From Streptomyces sp. NBC_00358 (GTDB lineage: Bacteria; Actinomycetota; Actinomycetes; Streptomycetales; Streptomycetaceae), in assembly GCF_036099295.1 (NCBI RefSeq), contig NZ_CP107976.1:8618001-8682000 (forward strand): a stretch of 64,000 nucleotides of DNA. Reading direction: 5' to 3'. The notes below the pieces were generated by a model. It saw only the letters and a list, made by a program, of their open reading frames with translations, made no database searches and was not told the origin of the DNA. Numbering within the stretch: the stretch's first letter is position 1; every line of letters begins with the position of its first letter. Position numbers and translations under genes: made by a program. Shown one piece after another: positions 53,816 through 63,435 of the stretch.

Positions 53816-56761
53816 CTACCGCTCGCCCCGGTTCAGCCGGGCCGCGTACGCGTTGAGCGCCGCCCGGTTGGGCTGCTCGGTCTTGAGGATGAGGCTGGCG
53901 ACGTGCTTCTCGACCGTCCGGGGGGAGATGAACAGCCGGGCGGCCAGACTGCGGTTGTCGGGCCGGTCCGTCATGAGGAGGAGGACCTCGTACTCCCGTT
54001 CCGTCACGCCGAGCACCCGCAGTCGCTCCGGCACCCGCCCCGCGGCCACCCGATGGGGGACCACCACACCGACACGGCGCAGCAGCGTCCGGCACGAGCG
54101 GGCGACGGCCGGGACTCCCGCCTGGTGGAAGTACTCCTGGGCGCGGCGCAGCCACGGCACCGGATCACCCCACCGGTCGGCGCAGGCCGCCTCCCCGACC
54201 AACCGCAGACCCAGATGTACGGCCATGGCGTACGGCTCCCCGAGCCGTGTGGCCTCCGTCCTCGCCGCGGCGGCCTCCGTACCCCGCCCCTGACGGCCCA
54301 GCAGGACGGCCTGCGCGAGCAGCAGGAAGTGCCGGTTCCACCGCAGCCGGCCCGCCTCCGCCGCGGCCACCACGGCATGGTCCGCCGCGTCGGCGTCTCC
54401 CGCGAGCACGTCGAGGAGCAGACCCAGTCCGAACCGTCCCGCCAGCGGATACGGCGCCGGTGCCACGGCCTCCCGTGCCGCGGCCTCGGCCAGGTCCAGG
54501 CGCGCCCGCTCCCGGTCCTCGGCCAGCAGCGCGCCCACGGCGCCACCCAGCCCCCGGACCAGCGGCGACCACGGTGACGCTTCGGAATCCGGGAACCGCT
54601 CCATGTCGGGACGGAGCCCCTGGTGGGCCGTACGGATGCCTCGCACGGCCGCCAGGAAAAGGGCGTCGCCGCCGGACAGTCCCGGGCCTCGCGCCTGCTC
54701 CTCGCAGGCCTCGGTGAGGGCCTCCGCCGCCGTGTACTCGCCCCGCAGCACATGATCCAGACTCAGCAGCAGGTCGGCGCCGGTCGTCACGGCCGTCGCG
54801 CCCAGGTGCCGGGCGTGCCGCCTCGCCCGTACGAGTGACGCCCGGTCCCCGTCGGTCAGCCACCGCTCACTCGCCTGGTCGGCCATCGCGCGCAGCCGCC
54901 ACAGCGGCAGTTCGTGTACGTCGGCCAGGTCCCGCATCCGGTCGAAGCAGAGCACCGCGGTGTGCGAACCCCGCTGCTGCGCGAGTAGGCCCCGTACCCG
55001 CCAGGCCTCGCAGGCGGCCAGCGGCAGGCCGGCCCGTTCCGCCTGGTCGGCGGCGCGTTCGGCGAGCCGTTCGGCCTCCCGCGGTGAACTCGGCAGGAGG
55101 CTCGCCCCCACCGCGTTCACGGGAGCCGTGTGCCGGTCTCCCGCGTCCGGTCCCAGCACCGTGCGCGCGGCGTCCACGTGCGCGAGCCCCTCGGCCGGCC
55201 TTCCGTCGGCCCGGCAGAGCCGGGCCAGCCCGGTGTGCAGCATCGCCACGCGTTCGGCGTCCACTCCCGGACCGCCCAACTCGTCCAGGGCGCAGGCGAG
55301 TCCGAGACCACGGGCGGTCTCGCCGCGCGCCTCCAGCGCCGACAGCAGCGCCGCGAGGACATCGGCGCGCAACCGCAGGTCGTCGCAGCCGTCGAGGAGT
55401 TCCCACGCGACGGTCAGCAGATCGGTCGCCGCCTCCGCCCGTCCCGCCGTGAGGGCCCGGCCGCCCGCCTCGGCGAAGCGGCGTGCGGCTGCCGGACCGT
55501 CGTCGGCCGAGCGCAGGAGTTCCGCGCTGTAGCGGCACCAGTCACCCGGCAGCCCGGGGTGCAGTTCGCCGACCGTCGCGGCGCCCCGCCCGGCCAGCGC
55601 GGCCCGATCCGCCGGCGTGAGCCGGCTGAGCAGGGCGGCCGCCGTCATCGGAGCGCGAAAGGCGTACCAGTCCGAGGTCGGACCGTCGGCCGTCAGCAGC
55701 CCCGAGGAGACGGCCGACCGCAGATACGCGAACAGTTGCGGCTCCGGGACGCCGAGGGTCCGGCCGAGCACCGAGACGGGGAACCGTTCGCCGAACACCG
55801 CGGCGGCCGACAGCAGCCGGCATCCCTCGGGTCCGAGCCGCTGGGCACGCTGGACGATGCTGTGCTCGACGGCCGGCGGCACCGCGGGGACTCCCGTGCC
55901 CTGCGGACGTCCGGGGTGGTGGTTCGCGATGACACCGTCGGCCGGCGCCATGCTCAGCAACTCCTCGGCGACGAACGGGTTGCCGCCGCTGTCCCGGTAC
56001 AGCCGGTCGATGCTCTCCTCCGGCAGCGGGGCGCCGCCGGTGCCCGCCGAGGCGGCCAGCCGGACCACCTCCGCGCGGTTCAGCCGATGCAGGTGGAGCA
56101 GGGTGCCGCTGCGCCGCCGGGCCAGGGCGCGGGCGAGATCCCAGGGCGCGCCGGGCCCGGAACGGAAGGTGACCAGCAGGACGATGCCCTGCCGGTCGAT
56201 GTTGTCGGCCAGGTATTCCACCACCGCCAGCGTGTCCGCGTCGGCGTCGTGGAGGTCTTCGAGCACGAGCAGCGCGCCCCGGCCCTCCCCGGCCGCCGCG
56301 ACCAGTCGCAGCACCGACTCGGCCAGCAGCACCGGTGAGACGTCGGGGACCGCGGCGCCGCCGGGGCCCTCGGGTGCCGCCGGGCCGTGCTCGACCGCGG
56401 GCTCGGAGTCGTACCCGTACTCGGGGACCAGGCGGCCCAGGACGGAACGGTAGGAACCGAGAGCCCGGCCGTCCGGTCCCTGCCCGTCACGGAACAGCCG
56501 GGCCAGGGCCTCGGCCAGCGGGCGCAGCGGCACGGCCGGTCCGACCGGGCTGGCCCGGCCCTCCAGGACCCGCATACCGTGCTCGCCTGCCGACCGGGCC
56601 GCCTCCAGAGCCAGCCGCGTCTTCCCGATGCCGTCCTCGCCGGTGACCAGGACCGTCCGGCCGTGCCCGTGGCGGGCCCCGTCCAACGCCTGTTCCAGTA
56701 CGCCGAGTTCCGGTTCACGGCCCACGATCACCGATAAGCCTGAAACATCCGATGTCGACAT
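53816..56761 (-). CDS. LAL-family LuxR regulator (AAA-TPR-HTH)
   Basis: A 981-residue large ATP-binding LuxR regulator. IVGREPELGVLEQAL and Walker A VTGEDGIGKTRLALEAA are near residues 12-52, with the Walker B strand ALLVLEDLHDADADTLAVVE. A helical TPR-like middle (about 380-900) follows. The C-terminal LuxR helix-turn-helix is VTEREYEVLLLMTDRPDNRS and LAARLFISPRTVEKHVASLI. Family members activate secondary-metabolite clusters. Beside the RiPP-like operon it is the prime candidate pathway activator. I start at ATG 56761 (GGGGGTG upstream); the longer frame to 56941 is not protein-like. Confidence 0.9.
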   Translation of the reverse strand: MSTSDVSGLSVIVGREPELGVLEQALDGARHGHGRTVLVTGEDGIGKTRLALEAARSAGEHGMRVLEGRASPVGPAVPLRPLAEALARLFRDGQGPDGRALGSYRSVLGRLVPEYGYDSEPAVEHGPAAPEGPGGAAVPDVSPVLLAESVLRLVAAAGEGRGALLVLEDLHDADADTLAVVEYLADNIDRQGIVLLVTFRSGPGAPWDLARALARRRSGTLLHLHRLNRAEVVRLAASAGTGGAPLPEESIDRLYRDSGGNPFVAEELLSMAPADGVIANHHPGRPQGTGVPAVPPAVEHSIVQRAQRLGPEGCRLLSAAAVFGERFPVSVLGRTLGVPEPQLFAYLRSAVSSGLLTADGPTSDWYAFRAPMTAAALLSRLTPADRAALAGRGAATVGELHPGLPGDWCRYSAELLRSADDGPAAARRFAEAGGRALTAGRAEAATDLLTVAWELLDGCDDLRLRADVLAALLSALEARGETARGLGLACALDELGGPGVDAERVAMLHTGLARLCRADGRPAEGLAHVDAARTVLGPDAGDRHTAPVNAVGASLLPSSPREAERLAERAADQAERAGLPLAACEAWRVRGLLAQQRGSHTAVLCFDRMRDLADVHELPLWRLRAMADQASERWLTDGDRASLVRARRHARHLGATAVTTGADLLLSLDHVLRGEYTAAEALTEACEEQARGPGLSGGDALFLAAVRGIRTAHQGLRPDMERFPDSEASPWSPLVRGLGGAVGALLAEDRERARLDLAEAAAREAVAPAPYPLAGRFGLGLLLDVLAGDADAADHAVVAAAEAGRLRWNRHFLLLAQAVLLGRQGRGTEAAAARTEATRLGEPYAMAVHLGLRLVGEAACADRWGDPVPWLRRAQEYFHQAGVPAVARSCRTLLRRVGVVVPHRVAAGRVPERLRVLGVTEREYEVLLLMTDRPDNRSLAARLFISPRTVEKHVASLILKTEQPNRAALNAYAARLNRGER

Positions 56762-56984
56762 GCACACCCCCGTATGCAGACAAGTCGTGTTCGTTCGGAT
56801 CTTGATGAGCGCGGCGGACGGCGAAGGGGTCGGCTCCGCGCGGCGGCGTGCACCGGGCCCAAGGCTCCTCGCGCCCATCGACCGCCCCCGCGATGCGGGA
56901 CTGCCGGAAGGCAGCGTGGTGTCCGGCACGGGTCGTGTCACCGCCGGTTCCGTTGAGCGGACCGGGTGACGGCGAAATCCGGAC

Positions 56985-59981
56985 TCAGGCCAGGGCCGAG
57001 CCCGGCCGGTGGGGAGAGCGGACGGTACCGGGGCGGGACCGTCCGGCCGTGGCCCGGATGTGGGGGAGGCGGAGCCGGGGGAGCAGCCCGGTACGCAGCG
57101 GATCCGTGTCGGCGAGGCCGAGCCGGTCGGCGATGGCCAGCGCCCGCGTCCAGGCGCCGTGGGCGGCGCGCGGGGCGGAGCAGGCGTGGTGGATGTCGCC
57201 GAGGCAGACGAGGCTCACGGCCTCGCTGTGGAACTCGCCGGTCCGGTGGAACAGAGTGACGGCCTGCCGGTAGCAGTCGACGGCCTGGGCGTACTGGGCG
57301 AGATGGTGGTGGATGTAGCCGAGGCTGTCCCAGGTGTGCGCCTGACCGTTCAGGTCACCCGTCTCCTCGGCCAGCGTCAGCGCCTGCCGGCAGTGGACAA
57401 GTGCCTGCTCCTGGTAGCCGAGTTGGGCGTGCAGCCACCCGATGTGGTTGAGGGCGGCGGACTGGCCGGCCCGGTCGTCGGCCGCCCGGTAGTGCGTGAG
57501 GCTGTGGTGGGCGTGCGCGAGGGCCTCCTGGTGGAGTTGTTGCGCCGCGCTCATCCGGGCGAGGTGCTGGTGGGTGCGGGCCTGTCCGGCGCTGTGGCCG
57601 AGCGCGCCGAACAACTGGAGGGCGAGCAGGTAGTGGGTGCGTGCCTCGTCGCGCCGGGTCAGCCGGTCGTGCGCGAGTCCGAGACCGCGGTGCGCGTCCG
57701 CCTGGCCCGCCGTGTCGCCCTGCCGCCGGGCGGCGTCCAGGGCGGCGGTCTGTACGGCGGCCAGCGCCCGCCAGTGTCCGTGCCGGTCCAGGAAGGTGGT
57801 GAGGGCCGAGGCCAGGCGCCAGGTGTGTGCGTCGAAGCCCTCGGCCGCGGCCCGGTCCGCGACGGCGAGGAGCACGGGAAGCTCGCTCCCGTACCAATCC
57901 TGAGCCTGCTGATGATCCATCAGTTCCATTGGTTCGGCGCCTGGTTGATGGGGCGGGAGCGGTACCGGACGGGGCTGGGGGGTCAGCAGCACGTCCGCCC
58001 GGTGCGACGTGTGGGTGTAGTGGTCCAGCATCCGGAGCGTGGCGTCGCGCCGGACGGTCGCGCTGTCGTGCGTGGCGACCAGCTCGGCGGCGTAGGCGCG
58101 CAGCAGGTCGTGGAAGGAGTAGCGGCGCGAGGCGCTCTCCGTCAGCAGGTGCCCACGCACCAGTTCCGCGAGCAGCGGGCGTATCTCCGCCGGTCGCGCA
58201 CCGGCCAGCGCGGCGGCCGCCGGGAGTCCCGTGTCGGGTCCGGGATGCAGTCCGAGGAGCCGGAACACCCGGGCGGCCTCGGGGCGCAGCGCGTGATACG
58301 ACCAGGAGAACACCGCCCGGATCTGGCTGGCCGGCTCCCCGCCGTCGAGGGCGTCGAGCCGGCTGTCGGCCAGCCGCAGCTCCTGGGCGAGCCGGGCGAG
58401 CGGCAGCCGGGGTCCGGCGGCGCCCCGCGCGGCCACGACGGCGAGCGCGAGGGGCAGCCCTGCGCACCGGTCGACGATCTCCCGCACGGGCGACGGCTCC
58501 GCCTCGGTCCGTTCGGTGCCCAGCCGGGCGGTCAGCAGGTCCAAGGCCTCGTCGGGGGTGAGCAGTCCCAGGGCGAGGAGGTGGGCGCCCTCGGCGGCGG
58601 CCAGGCCGGTGAGCAGGTTGCGGCTGGTCACGAGTGCCATGCAGCCGGGCGAGCCGGGGAGCAGGGGGCGGACCTGCTCTGCGTCGCGGGCGTTGTCGAG
58701 CACCACGAGGACGCGCCGCCCGGTGAGCAGACTGCGGTAGAGACCCGCCTGCGCGTCGAGACCCACCGGGATGCGGCTCGGCGGCACGCCGAACGCATCG
58801 AGGAAGCCCCGCACGGCCTCCGCCGGGCCCATGACCGTCCCGCCCGGCGCGAATCCGCGCAGGTTCACGTACAACTGCCCGTCAGGGAAAGCGCCTTGTG
58901 CGCCGCGCGCCCAGTGCACGGCCAGGGCGGTCTTCCCGACGCCCGCGGTACCGGACACGGCGCAGATCACTACGGCCCGCGGTCCGTCGTCCGTCGCCGC
59001 GAGCAGCCCGTCGAGCCGGGCGAGTTCGTCCTGGCGACCCGTGAAGCCCCTTACACCCAGGGGAAGTTGGGTCGGCAACTCGTCCGACCGCGATGGTGCG
59101 GCGGGCGGCGGAGGAGATGGCGGAGGCGGCGATGTCGGCGCGGTCGGTGGAGCGTGGGGCGTCGGGACGAGGGACAGGGCGAGGGTGGCGTCATCGGCTG
59201 TGCCACTGGGGGTCGGCCACGCCGCAGGCCGGGACAGCCGGCCGCGCAGGATGGCCTGGTGGACCTCCCGGAGGGCGGGCGAGGGGTCGGAACCGAGGTC
59301 CTCGGTCAGCCGCCGGCGCAGAGCCGCGTAGCAGTCGAGGGCTTCCGCGCCGCGGCCCGAGGCGTGCAGCGCGCGCATGAGGGCCTCGCTGAGCGGCTCC
59401 ACCAGCGGATACTCGCCGAGCAGATCGCCGAGCGGGCCGATCACGGCGACCGGGTCTCCGGCCCGCAGGGTCAGTCGGGCCCATCCGACGGCGGCGTCGA
59501 TGTGCTGCCGCCGCCATGCCTCGCGCACCCGCGCCGCCCACTGGCCGCTCAGGCCGGCGAGCGGTTCGCCGCGCCAGAGCCCGAGGGCCTCCCGCAGCAG
59601 GGATGTCCGGGCGTCGTCGGACCGCCCAGTCTCCCGGGCCCGCCCGACGAGGTTCCGGAAACGCAGGATGTCCACCTGGTCCGGGCGCGCTTCCAGGACG
59701 TATCCGCCGGACCGGCGCACCAGCCGGAACGGCACCCCGTCGATCCCGTCGAGCCGCTCGCACAGCCGGCGGATCCGCGCGATGTGCGCGTGCAGGGCCC
59801 GCCGCGCGCCGTCCGGGGGCTCCGTGCCCCAGACCCGGGTGATCAGGACGTCCGTCGCGACCGGCAGAGCGGTGTCGACGGCCAGCGCCGCCAGCACGGC
59901 CCTCCGTTGCGGGGGACCCACTTCTCGCGCGTGTCCGTGCTCCGCGAATTCCACCGGGCCCAACAGCCGTAATTCCAGCAC
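56985..59981 (-). CDS. AfsR-type SARP regulator (wHTH-BTAD-NB-ARC-TPR)
   Basis: A 998-residue regulator with the AfsR order. The OmpR-like DNA-binding domain is at about 1-95 (ELRLLGPVEFAEHGHAREVG, VLITRVWGTEPPDGARRALH). The BTAD follows at about 100-245 (ALGLWRGEPLAGLSGQWAAR). The NB-ARC ATPase has Walker A VSGTAGVGKTALAVHWARG near residue 345, RRVLVVLDNARDAEQVRPLL as Walker B and GLPLALAVVAARGA. C-terminal TPRs fill about 750-950 (GYQEQALVHCRQALTLAEET, AQYAQAVDCYRQAVTLFHRT). SARPs activate antibiotic clusters. GTG 59981 gives the correct family N-terminus. Together with the LAL it brackets the RiPP-like locus. Confidence 0.92.
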   Translation of the reverse strand: MLELRLLGPVEFAEHGHAREVGPPQRRAVLAALAVDTALPVATDVLITRVWGTEPPDGARRALHAHIARIRRLCERLDGIDGVPFRLVRRSGGYVLEARPDQVDILRFRNLVGRARETGRSDDARTSLLREALGLWRGEPLAGLSGQWAARVREAWRRQHIDAAVGWARLTLRAGDPVAVIGPLGDLLGEYPLVEPLSEALMRALHASGRGAEALDCYAALRRRLTEDLGSDPSPALREVHQAILRGRLSRPAAWPTPSGTADDATLALSLVPTPHAPPTAPTSPPPPSPPPPAAPSRSDELPTQLPLGVRGFTGRQDELARLDGLLAATDDGPRAVVICAVSGTAGVGKTALAVHWARGAQGAFPDGQLYVNLRGFAPGGTVMGPAEAVRGFLDAFGVPPSRIPVGLDAQAGLYRSLLTGRRVLVVLDNARDAEQVRPLLPGSPGCMALVTSRNLLTGLAAAEGAHLLALGLLTPDEALDLLTARLGTERTEAEPSPVREIVDRCAGLPLALAVVAARGAAGPRLPLARLAQELRLADSRLDALDGGEPASQIRAVFSWSYHALRPEAARVFRLLGLHPGPDTGLPAAAALAGARPAEIRPLLAELVRGHLLTESASRRYSFHDLLRAYAAELVATHDSATVRRDATLRMLDHYTHTSHRADVLLTPQPRPVPLPPHQPGAEPMELMDHQQAQDWYGSELPVLLAVADRAAAEGFDAHTWRLASALTTFLDRHGHWRALAAVQTAALDAARRQGDTAGQADAHRGLGLAHDRLTRRDEARTHYLLALQLFGALGHSAGQARTHQHLARMSAAQQLHQEALAHAHHSLTHYRAADDRAGQSAALNHIGWLHAQLGYQEQALVHCRQALTLAEETGDLNGQAHTWDSLGYIHHHLAQYAQAVDCYRQAVTLFHRTGEFHSEAVSLVCLGDIHHACSAPRAAHGAWTRALAIADRLGLADTDPLRTGLLPRLRLPHIRATAGRSRPGTVRSPHRPGSALA

Positions 59982-60258
59982 GATGTCCGCACCCCCGTGC
60001 AGATCGCCCTTCACCGTCGCGCATCCGCCAGTGCTGGGCGACAAGTTATCGACAACGTTGCGACCAACGCTCGGAGGCCACGCTGAAGGCGCGGCGGAAT
60101 CGCATATGCCCGCGACCGCCGTGGTGGGGAAGGGACGCGATACGGACCCGCTCCGGGCACGACCGGCCGGGGGTGACCACGTGCTCGCGTGGCGCGCGCG
60201 GCCGGCCGTCGGTCCGTCGTGGAGCGCAGGGGAAGTGACGGGGGAGTGTGACGAGACG

Positions 60259-61089
60259 ATGGACACGCATGAGAGGCAGCGCACGGAGACAGCCGTCGCG
60301 AGGGGGTCGGACCGATACCCGGCGCGGCACGCTGACCGGCAGGTGCAGTCGGTGCAGTCGGTGCGGCCGGTGCGGCCGGTGGCCGTGCCGGCCGCGGACG
60401 CCGGTGGACGGAGCGTACTGGAGGGCGCCTTCGGGCTGCTGGGAGCGCTGGAGCGGGCCCAGGTCGCGGGTCTGACCCGGCTCGCGGCGGACTGCGGTCT
60501 GCCCAAGACCACCGCTCACCGGCTCCTGGAACAACTGGTGGACCTGGGCGCGGTGGAGCGGTGCGCCGGCGGGTACCGCATGGGGCCGAGGCTGTTCCGG
60601 CTCGGCCAGCGGTGGCAGCCGCACCCCGGACTCAGAGCGGCGACCTGGGAGTCGGCCCGACGTCTGGCGCAGCTGACGGGTGCGATGGTCGGCGTGAACG
60701 TACTGCGGGAGGGGCAGACGCTGGTCCTGGACTGGACCGCCGGCGAGCCCGACACCGTACGCGATCGGCTGCGCCACGATGTCGTGTGGCCGTGGTTCAC
60801 CGCGGCGGGCAAGGTGCTGGTCGCGGGCGCGCACCCGCGGCTGCCGGTGGGTCCGCAGCCCGCGGCCTGGGAACGGGAGGCGGCCGTCGTCCGGGAGGAG
60901 GGCGTCGCCTTCGACCGTGAGGAATTGGTGACGGGCGTGTGCTGTGTGGCCGTGCCGCTGAAGGGTCCCGGCGGTGTCACGGTGGCGGCGCTGTCCGTCG
61001 TCACCGACTCCGGGCACCGGCTGGACCGTCTCGCGGACGTCGTCCAGCGCGCGGGAAGGGCGATCAGCGCGGGCCTGCGGAGCCGCTGA
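60259..61089 (+). CDS. IclR-family transcriptional regulator
   Basis: A 276-residue regulator, divergent from the SARP. The N-terminal 45 residues are variable and include QSVQSVRPVRPV, encoded by short GTGCAGTCG/GTGCGGCCG tandem repeats. The winged helix is GAFGLLGALERAQVAGLTRL, AADCGLPKTTAHRLLEQLVD (about 55-100). The effector domain follows (GAMVGVNVLREGQTLVLDWT, DREELVTGVCCVAVPLKGPG), somewhat shorter than usual. ATG 60259 has no strong ribosome-binding site. It may control the SARP gene across the 277-nt divergent promoter (59982-60258), or the small RNA beyond its 3' end. Confidence 0.84.
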   Translation: MDTHERQRTETAVARGSDRYPARHADRQVQSVQSVRPVRPVAVPAADAGGRSVLEGAFGLLGALERAQVAGLTRLAADCGLPKTTAHRLLEQLVDLGAVERCAGGYRMGPRLFRLGQRWQPHPGLRAATWESARRLAQLTGAMVGVNVLREGQTLVLDWTAGEPDTVRDRLRHDVVWPWFTAAGKVLVAGAHPRLPVGPQPAAWEREAAVVREEGVAFDREELVTGVCCVAVPLKGPGGVTVAALSVVTDSGHRLDRLADVVQRAGRAISAGLRSR

Positions 61090-61136
61090 CGGCGAGCGCC
61101 CGGACTTCCGGCCGCGCAGACAGGCCTCGCGGCCGC

Positions 61137-61284
61137 ACAAAAAAGTACCGCCTCCGGGATGACCGGAGGCGGTACTTGTCGAGCGCCGGGCAGGCCTTGC
61201 ACCTGCATCTCCCCGCAGGAAGCGGGACGTCTTTCCTTGGACCACCAACGCCGGGCTCGTCACCGAGTGTTCGGCGCGGGCTCA
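61137..61284 (-). ncRNA. Candidate small RNA with tRNA-like cloverleaf and intrinsic terminator
   Basis: Reading the minus strand: a TATGAT -10 box (61296-61291) predicts a start near 61284. From 61262 to 61178 the sequence folds as a cloverleaf: closing stem GAGC-CCGG with CCGG-C-GCTC; arm TTGG-TGGT-CCAA; arm TCCCGC-TTCCT-GCGGGGA; arm GCAGG-TGCAAGG-CCTGC. Then a perfect 15-bp terminator with a U-run follows. The size (about 85 nt) and four-way shape are tRNA-like, but the T-loop is TGCAAGG rather than TTCRANY and the acceptor has a bulge, so it is probably not a working tRNA. I do not know its function. Confidence 0.6.
61143..61177 (-). terminator. Intrinsic terminator with U-run for the small RNA
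   Basis: Arms AAGTACCGCCTCCGG (61143-61157) and its exact complement (61163-61177) pair over 15 bp around a 5-nt loop. On the minus strand it is followed by a run of T (complement of AAAAAA at 61139-61144), a true U-tract, rare in Streptomyces. It also lies 53 nt past the plus-strand IclR stop and can terminate that transcript. Confidence 0.85.
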
Positions 61285-61290
61285 AGATCG

Positions 61291-61296
61291 ATCATA
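61291..61296 (-). promoter_or_regulatory. -10 box of the candidate small RNA
   Basis: TATGAT on the minus strand, set in an AT-richer patch, about 7 nt ahead of the predicted RNA start. No good -35 hexamer is seen 17 nt further up. The rest of 61297-61956 (about 660 nt) has no gene; an AT-richer patch at 61355-61420 and the leader before 61957 are probably promoters. Confidence 0.5.
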
Positions 61297-61956
61297 TCAG
61301 CTCCCCGGAGGGGCCCGAGTCCTCCCCGCCGGGCCGAAACGCGCGGGGTGAAGTGGAGTGATTGATTACTGTTTGCACGGACGTGGCGCGCATTGTCGGC
61401 CAATAACCGAGCTTGATCGTGCCGTTCGCCGTGTGGCACCGGCGCGTTCCCCGTGGCCGGAAGTGGACGGCGGCGGCGCCGGTTCCGCGCGGCCGGGCGG
61501 GGTGGCGGTTGCCCGGTGCAATCGACATCGGGTGATCGGCGCGCCGGACGCCGCGGACCCGTGGTGCGGGTGTGCGCGCAGGTGACGTACGTCGGCGGGG
61601 GTGCGCCGAGTGTAATCCGCTCCTGCCGGTCGCTGCGCGGCGGCGAACGAACACGGGGACGGTTCCCCCTCACGGGCAACCAGCGGGGCGTCGGCCGGGC
61701 CCCGCGCGGCCGGGGTGGGCGCGGCCCGTCGTCCTCCGGCCAATGCGCCCGGCACCGGCCCGGGTTCCCGTTCCGTAGGGCCCTTGTCGCTGTCGGTGGC
61801 CGGTGATTAGGCTCCGGCTCACTTTCGCACTTCGTACACATTTTCTGCACTCGCGGACGAGCCGGACATGGCTGGTCCGTCGGTTCCTGGCGCGTTGCGC
61901 GACCTTCCGGCCCGGGAGTGTCGTGGGTCGGCACGGGGAGCACGGGGGAGGTGGGG

Positions 61957-63435
61957 ATGGCTGACGAAGGTGCGGCGGCGCAGCCGTCCAGGGGCTCTCG
62001 CGGCCGGCGCGGGCGGCGCTCCGCCGCCGCGGCCCGGCTGACCTCCGACCGGGGCCGACGCGATCTACGGCTGCTGTGGCTGACCAACGCGGTCGACGGC
62101 CTCGGAACCCAGACCTCCGGAGTCGTGTTCCCCCTGCTGCTCCTGCACCTGGGTCACGGCCCCGCCGTGGCCGGTGCGTTCGCCAGCGCCGCCGCTCTCA
62201 CGGGCGTGGCCGTCGGCCCCCTGGTCGCCGTGCCCGCCGACCGTGGCCACCGGAGACGGATCATGATCGCCTCGGCACTGCTGGCCGCCGCGGCCATGGC
62301 GGGCCTCGCGGTCGCCGTGGCGCAGGGGCGTACCGCGTTGTGGATTCTCGTGTCGCTCGCCCTCGCCGAACGGCTGTGCGCGGTGGCCTACGAGGCGGCC
62401 GGGCGCGGCGCACTCGTCCATCTCGCCGCCGATCCGGACGAGTTGCCGCGGATCGCGGCCGGGATACAGACGGGCGACCAGGCCGCCCTGGTTGCCGGCC
62501 CCGCCCTCGGCGGTGTGCTGTTCCAACTGGCCAGGCCCCTGCCCTTCCTGGCCGACACCGTCTCCTACGCGGTCACGGCGCTCGGCGTCCGAGCGATCCG
62601 CACCCCCGTCGACGCACCGCGCGAGCGGCGGGGCCCGTACCCCGGCGTCCTGCGGAGGATGCGCGCGCTGCCGGGCGAGGCCGGAGCCGGGCTCGCCCTC
62701 GTCGCCCGCTCCGCCGTACTGAGGCTCGTGGTGACCTGGACGTCGGTGGCGAGCGGTGTGGTGACCCTGCTGTCCTTCACCGTCCTGTTCGTGCTCGGCG
62801 CGCACGGCGGTACGGCCTCGACGGGACTGGTTCTGGCGGTCGCGGGAGCGGCGGGGCTGCTCGGCTCGCTGCTGTCGGTGCGGGTCGTGCGACGGTTCGG
62901 ACCGCGCCGCGCCCTGGTGACGACGACCTGGCTGCTGATCGTTCCGCCGGCCGCGCTCGGCGCGGCCCACGGTCCCTGGGCCTTCGGGGCGGCCTTCGCG
63001 GGGCTGTGTGTTCTCGTGCCGGTGATCACGGTCGTACTGTCCAGTGCCGCGATCGCCGCCACGCCCCGCGAGGCGCAGTCGCGGGCCGGCGCCGTCATCG
63101 GGTCGGCGGCGGCGCTCGCCGCCGCCGGAGCGCCGGCCGCCGCCGCGGCCCTGGTGACCGAAGTGGGCCCCCGGGCACCGGCGTTGCTGTGTGCCGTGGC
63201 CGTGACCGTGCTCGCCGGATACACCCACATCACCGCCCGCGGGGCGCTCACCCCGGCCCCGGCCGACGCGGCCCGCCGACCCGATGACGCGCCCGAGCCG
63301 TCGTCCGGGACTTCGCCCGAGTCTTCGACGGGGACCTCGGCCGCCCCCTCGACCGGGCGCTCGGCGGGACCCTTCGCCGGACGTTCCTCCGGGCCTTCGG
63401 CCGAACCCTCGACCGGGAAGGAGCGACGGCCATGA
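61957..63435 (+). CDS. MFS transporter (enterobactin-exporter-like MFS_3)
   Basis: A 492-residue transporter from ATG 61957 with GGGGGAGGTGGGG upstream. After a basic N-terminus come about 12 transmembrane helices. The first is LRLLWLTNAVDGLGTQTSGV; motif-A-like VGPLVAVPADRGHRRRIMIA follows helix 2; later repeats include TGLVLAVAGAAGLLGSLLSV and RRFGPRRALVTTTWLLIVPP. The C-terminal 60 residues are Ser/Pro/Thr/Gly-rich with repeated SSGTSPESSTG-like units. The substrate is unknown. Its stop overlaps the start of the peptidase-like gene (ATGA), suggesting linked function such as resistance or product export. Confidence 0.87.
   Translation: MADEGAAAQPSRGSRGRRGRRSAAAARLTSDRGRRDLRLLWLTNAVDGLGTQTSGVVFPLLLLHLGHGPAVAGAFASAAALTGVAVGPLVAVPADRGHRRRIMIASALLAAAAMAGLAVAVAQGRTALWILVSLALAERLCAVAYEAAGRGALVHLAADPDELPRIAAGIQTGDQAALVAGPALGGVLFQLARPLPFLADTVSYAVTALGVRAIRTPVDAPRERRGPYPGVLRRMRALPGEAGAGLALVARSAVLRLVVTWTSVASGVVTLLSFTVLFVLGAHGGTASTGLVLAVAGAAGLLGSLLSVRVVRRFGPRRALVTTTWLLIVPPAALGAAHGPWAFGAAFAGLCVLVPVITVVLSSAAIAATPREAQSRAGAVIGSAAALAAAGAPAAAAALVTEVGPRAPALLCAVAVTVLAGYTHITARGALTPAPADAARRPDDAPEPSSGTSPESSTGTSAAPSTGRSAGPFAGRSSGPSAEPSTGKERRP

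Noticed and set aside
61178..61262. Standard tRNA-Gly(TCC) on the minus strand
   Set aside because: An anticodon-like TCC can be placed, but the T-loop lacks TTC, the acceptor stem has a bulge and the D-arm is atypical.
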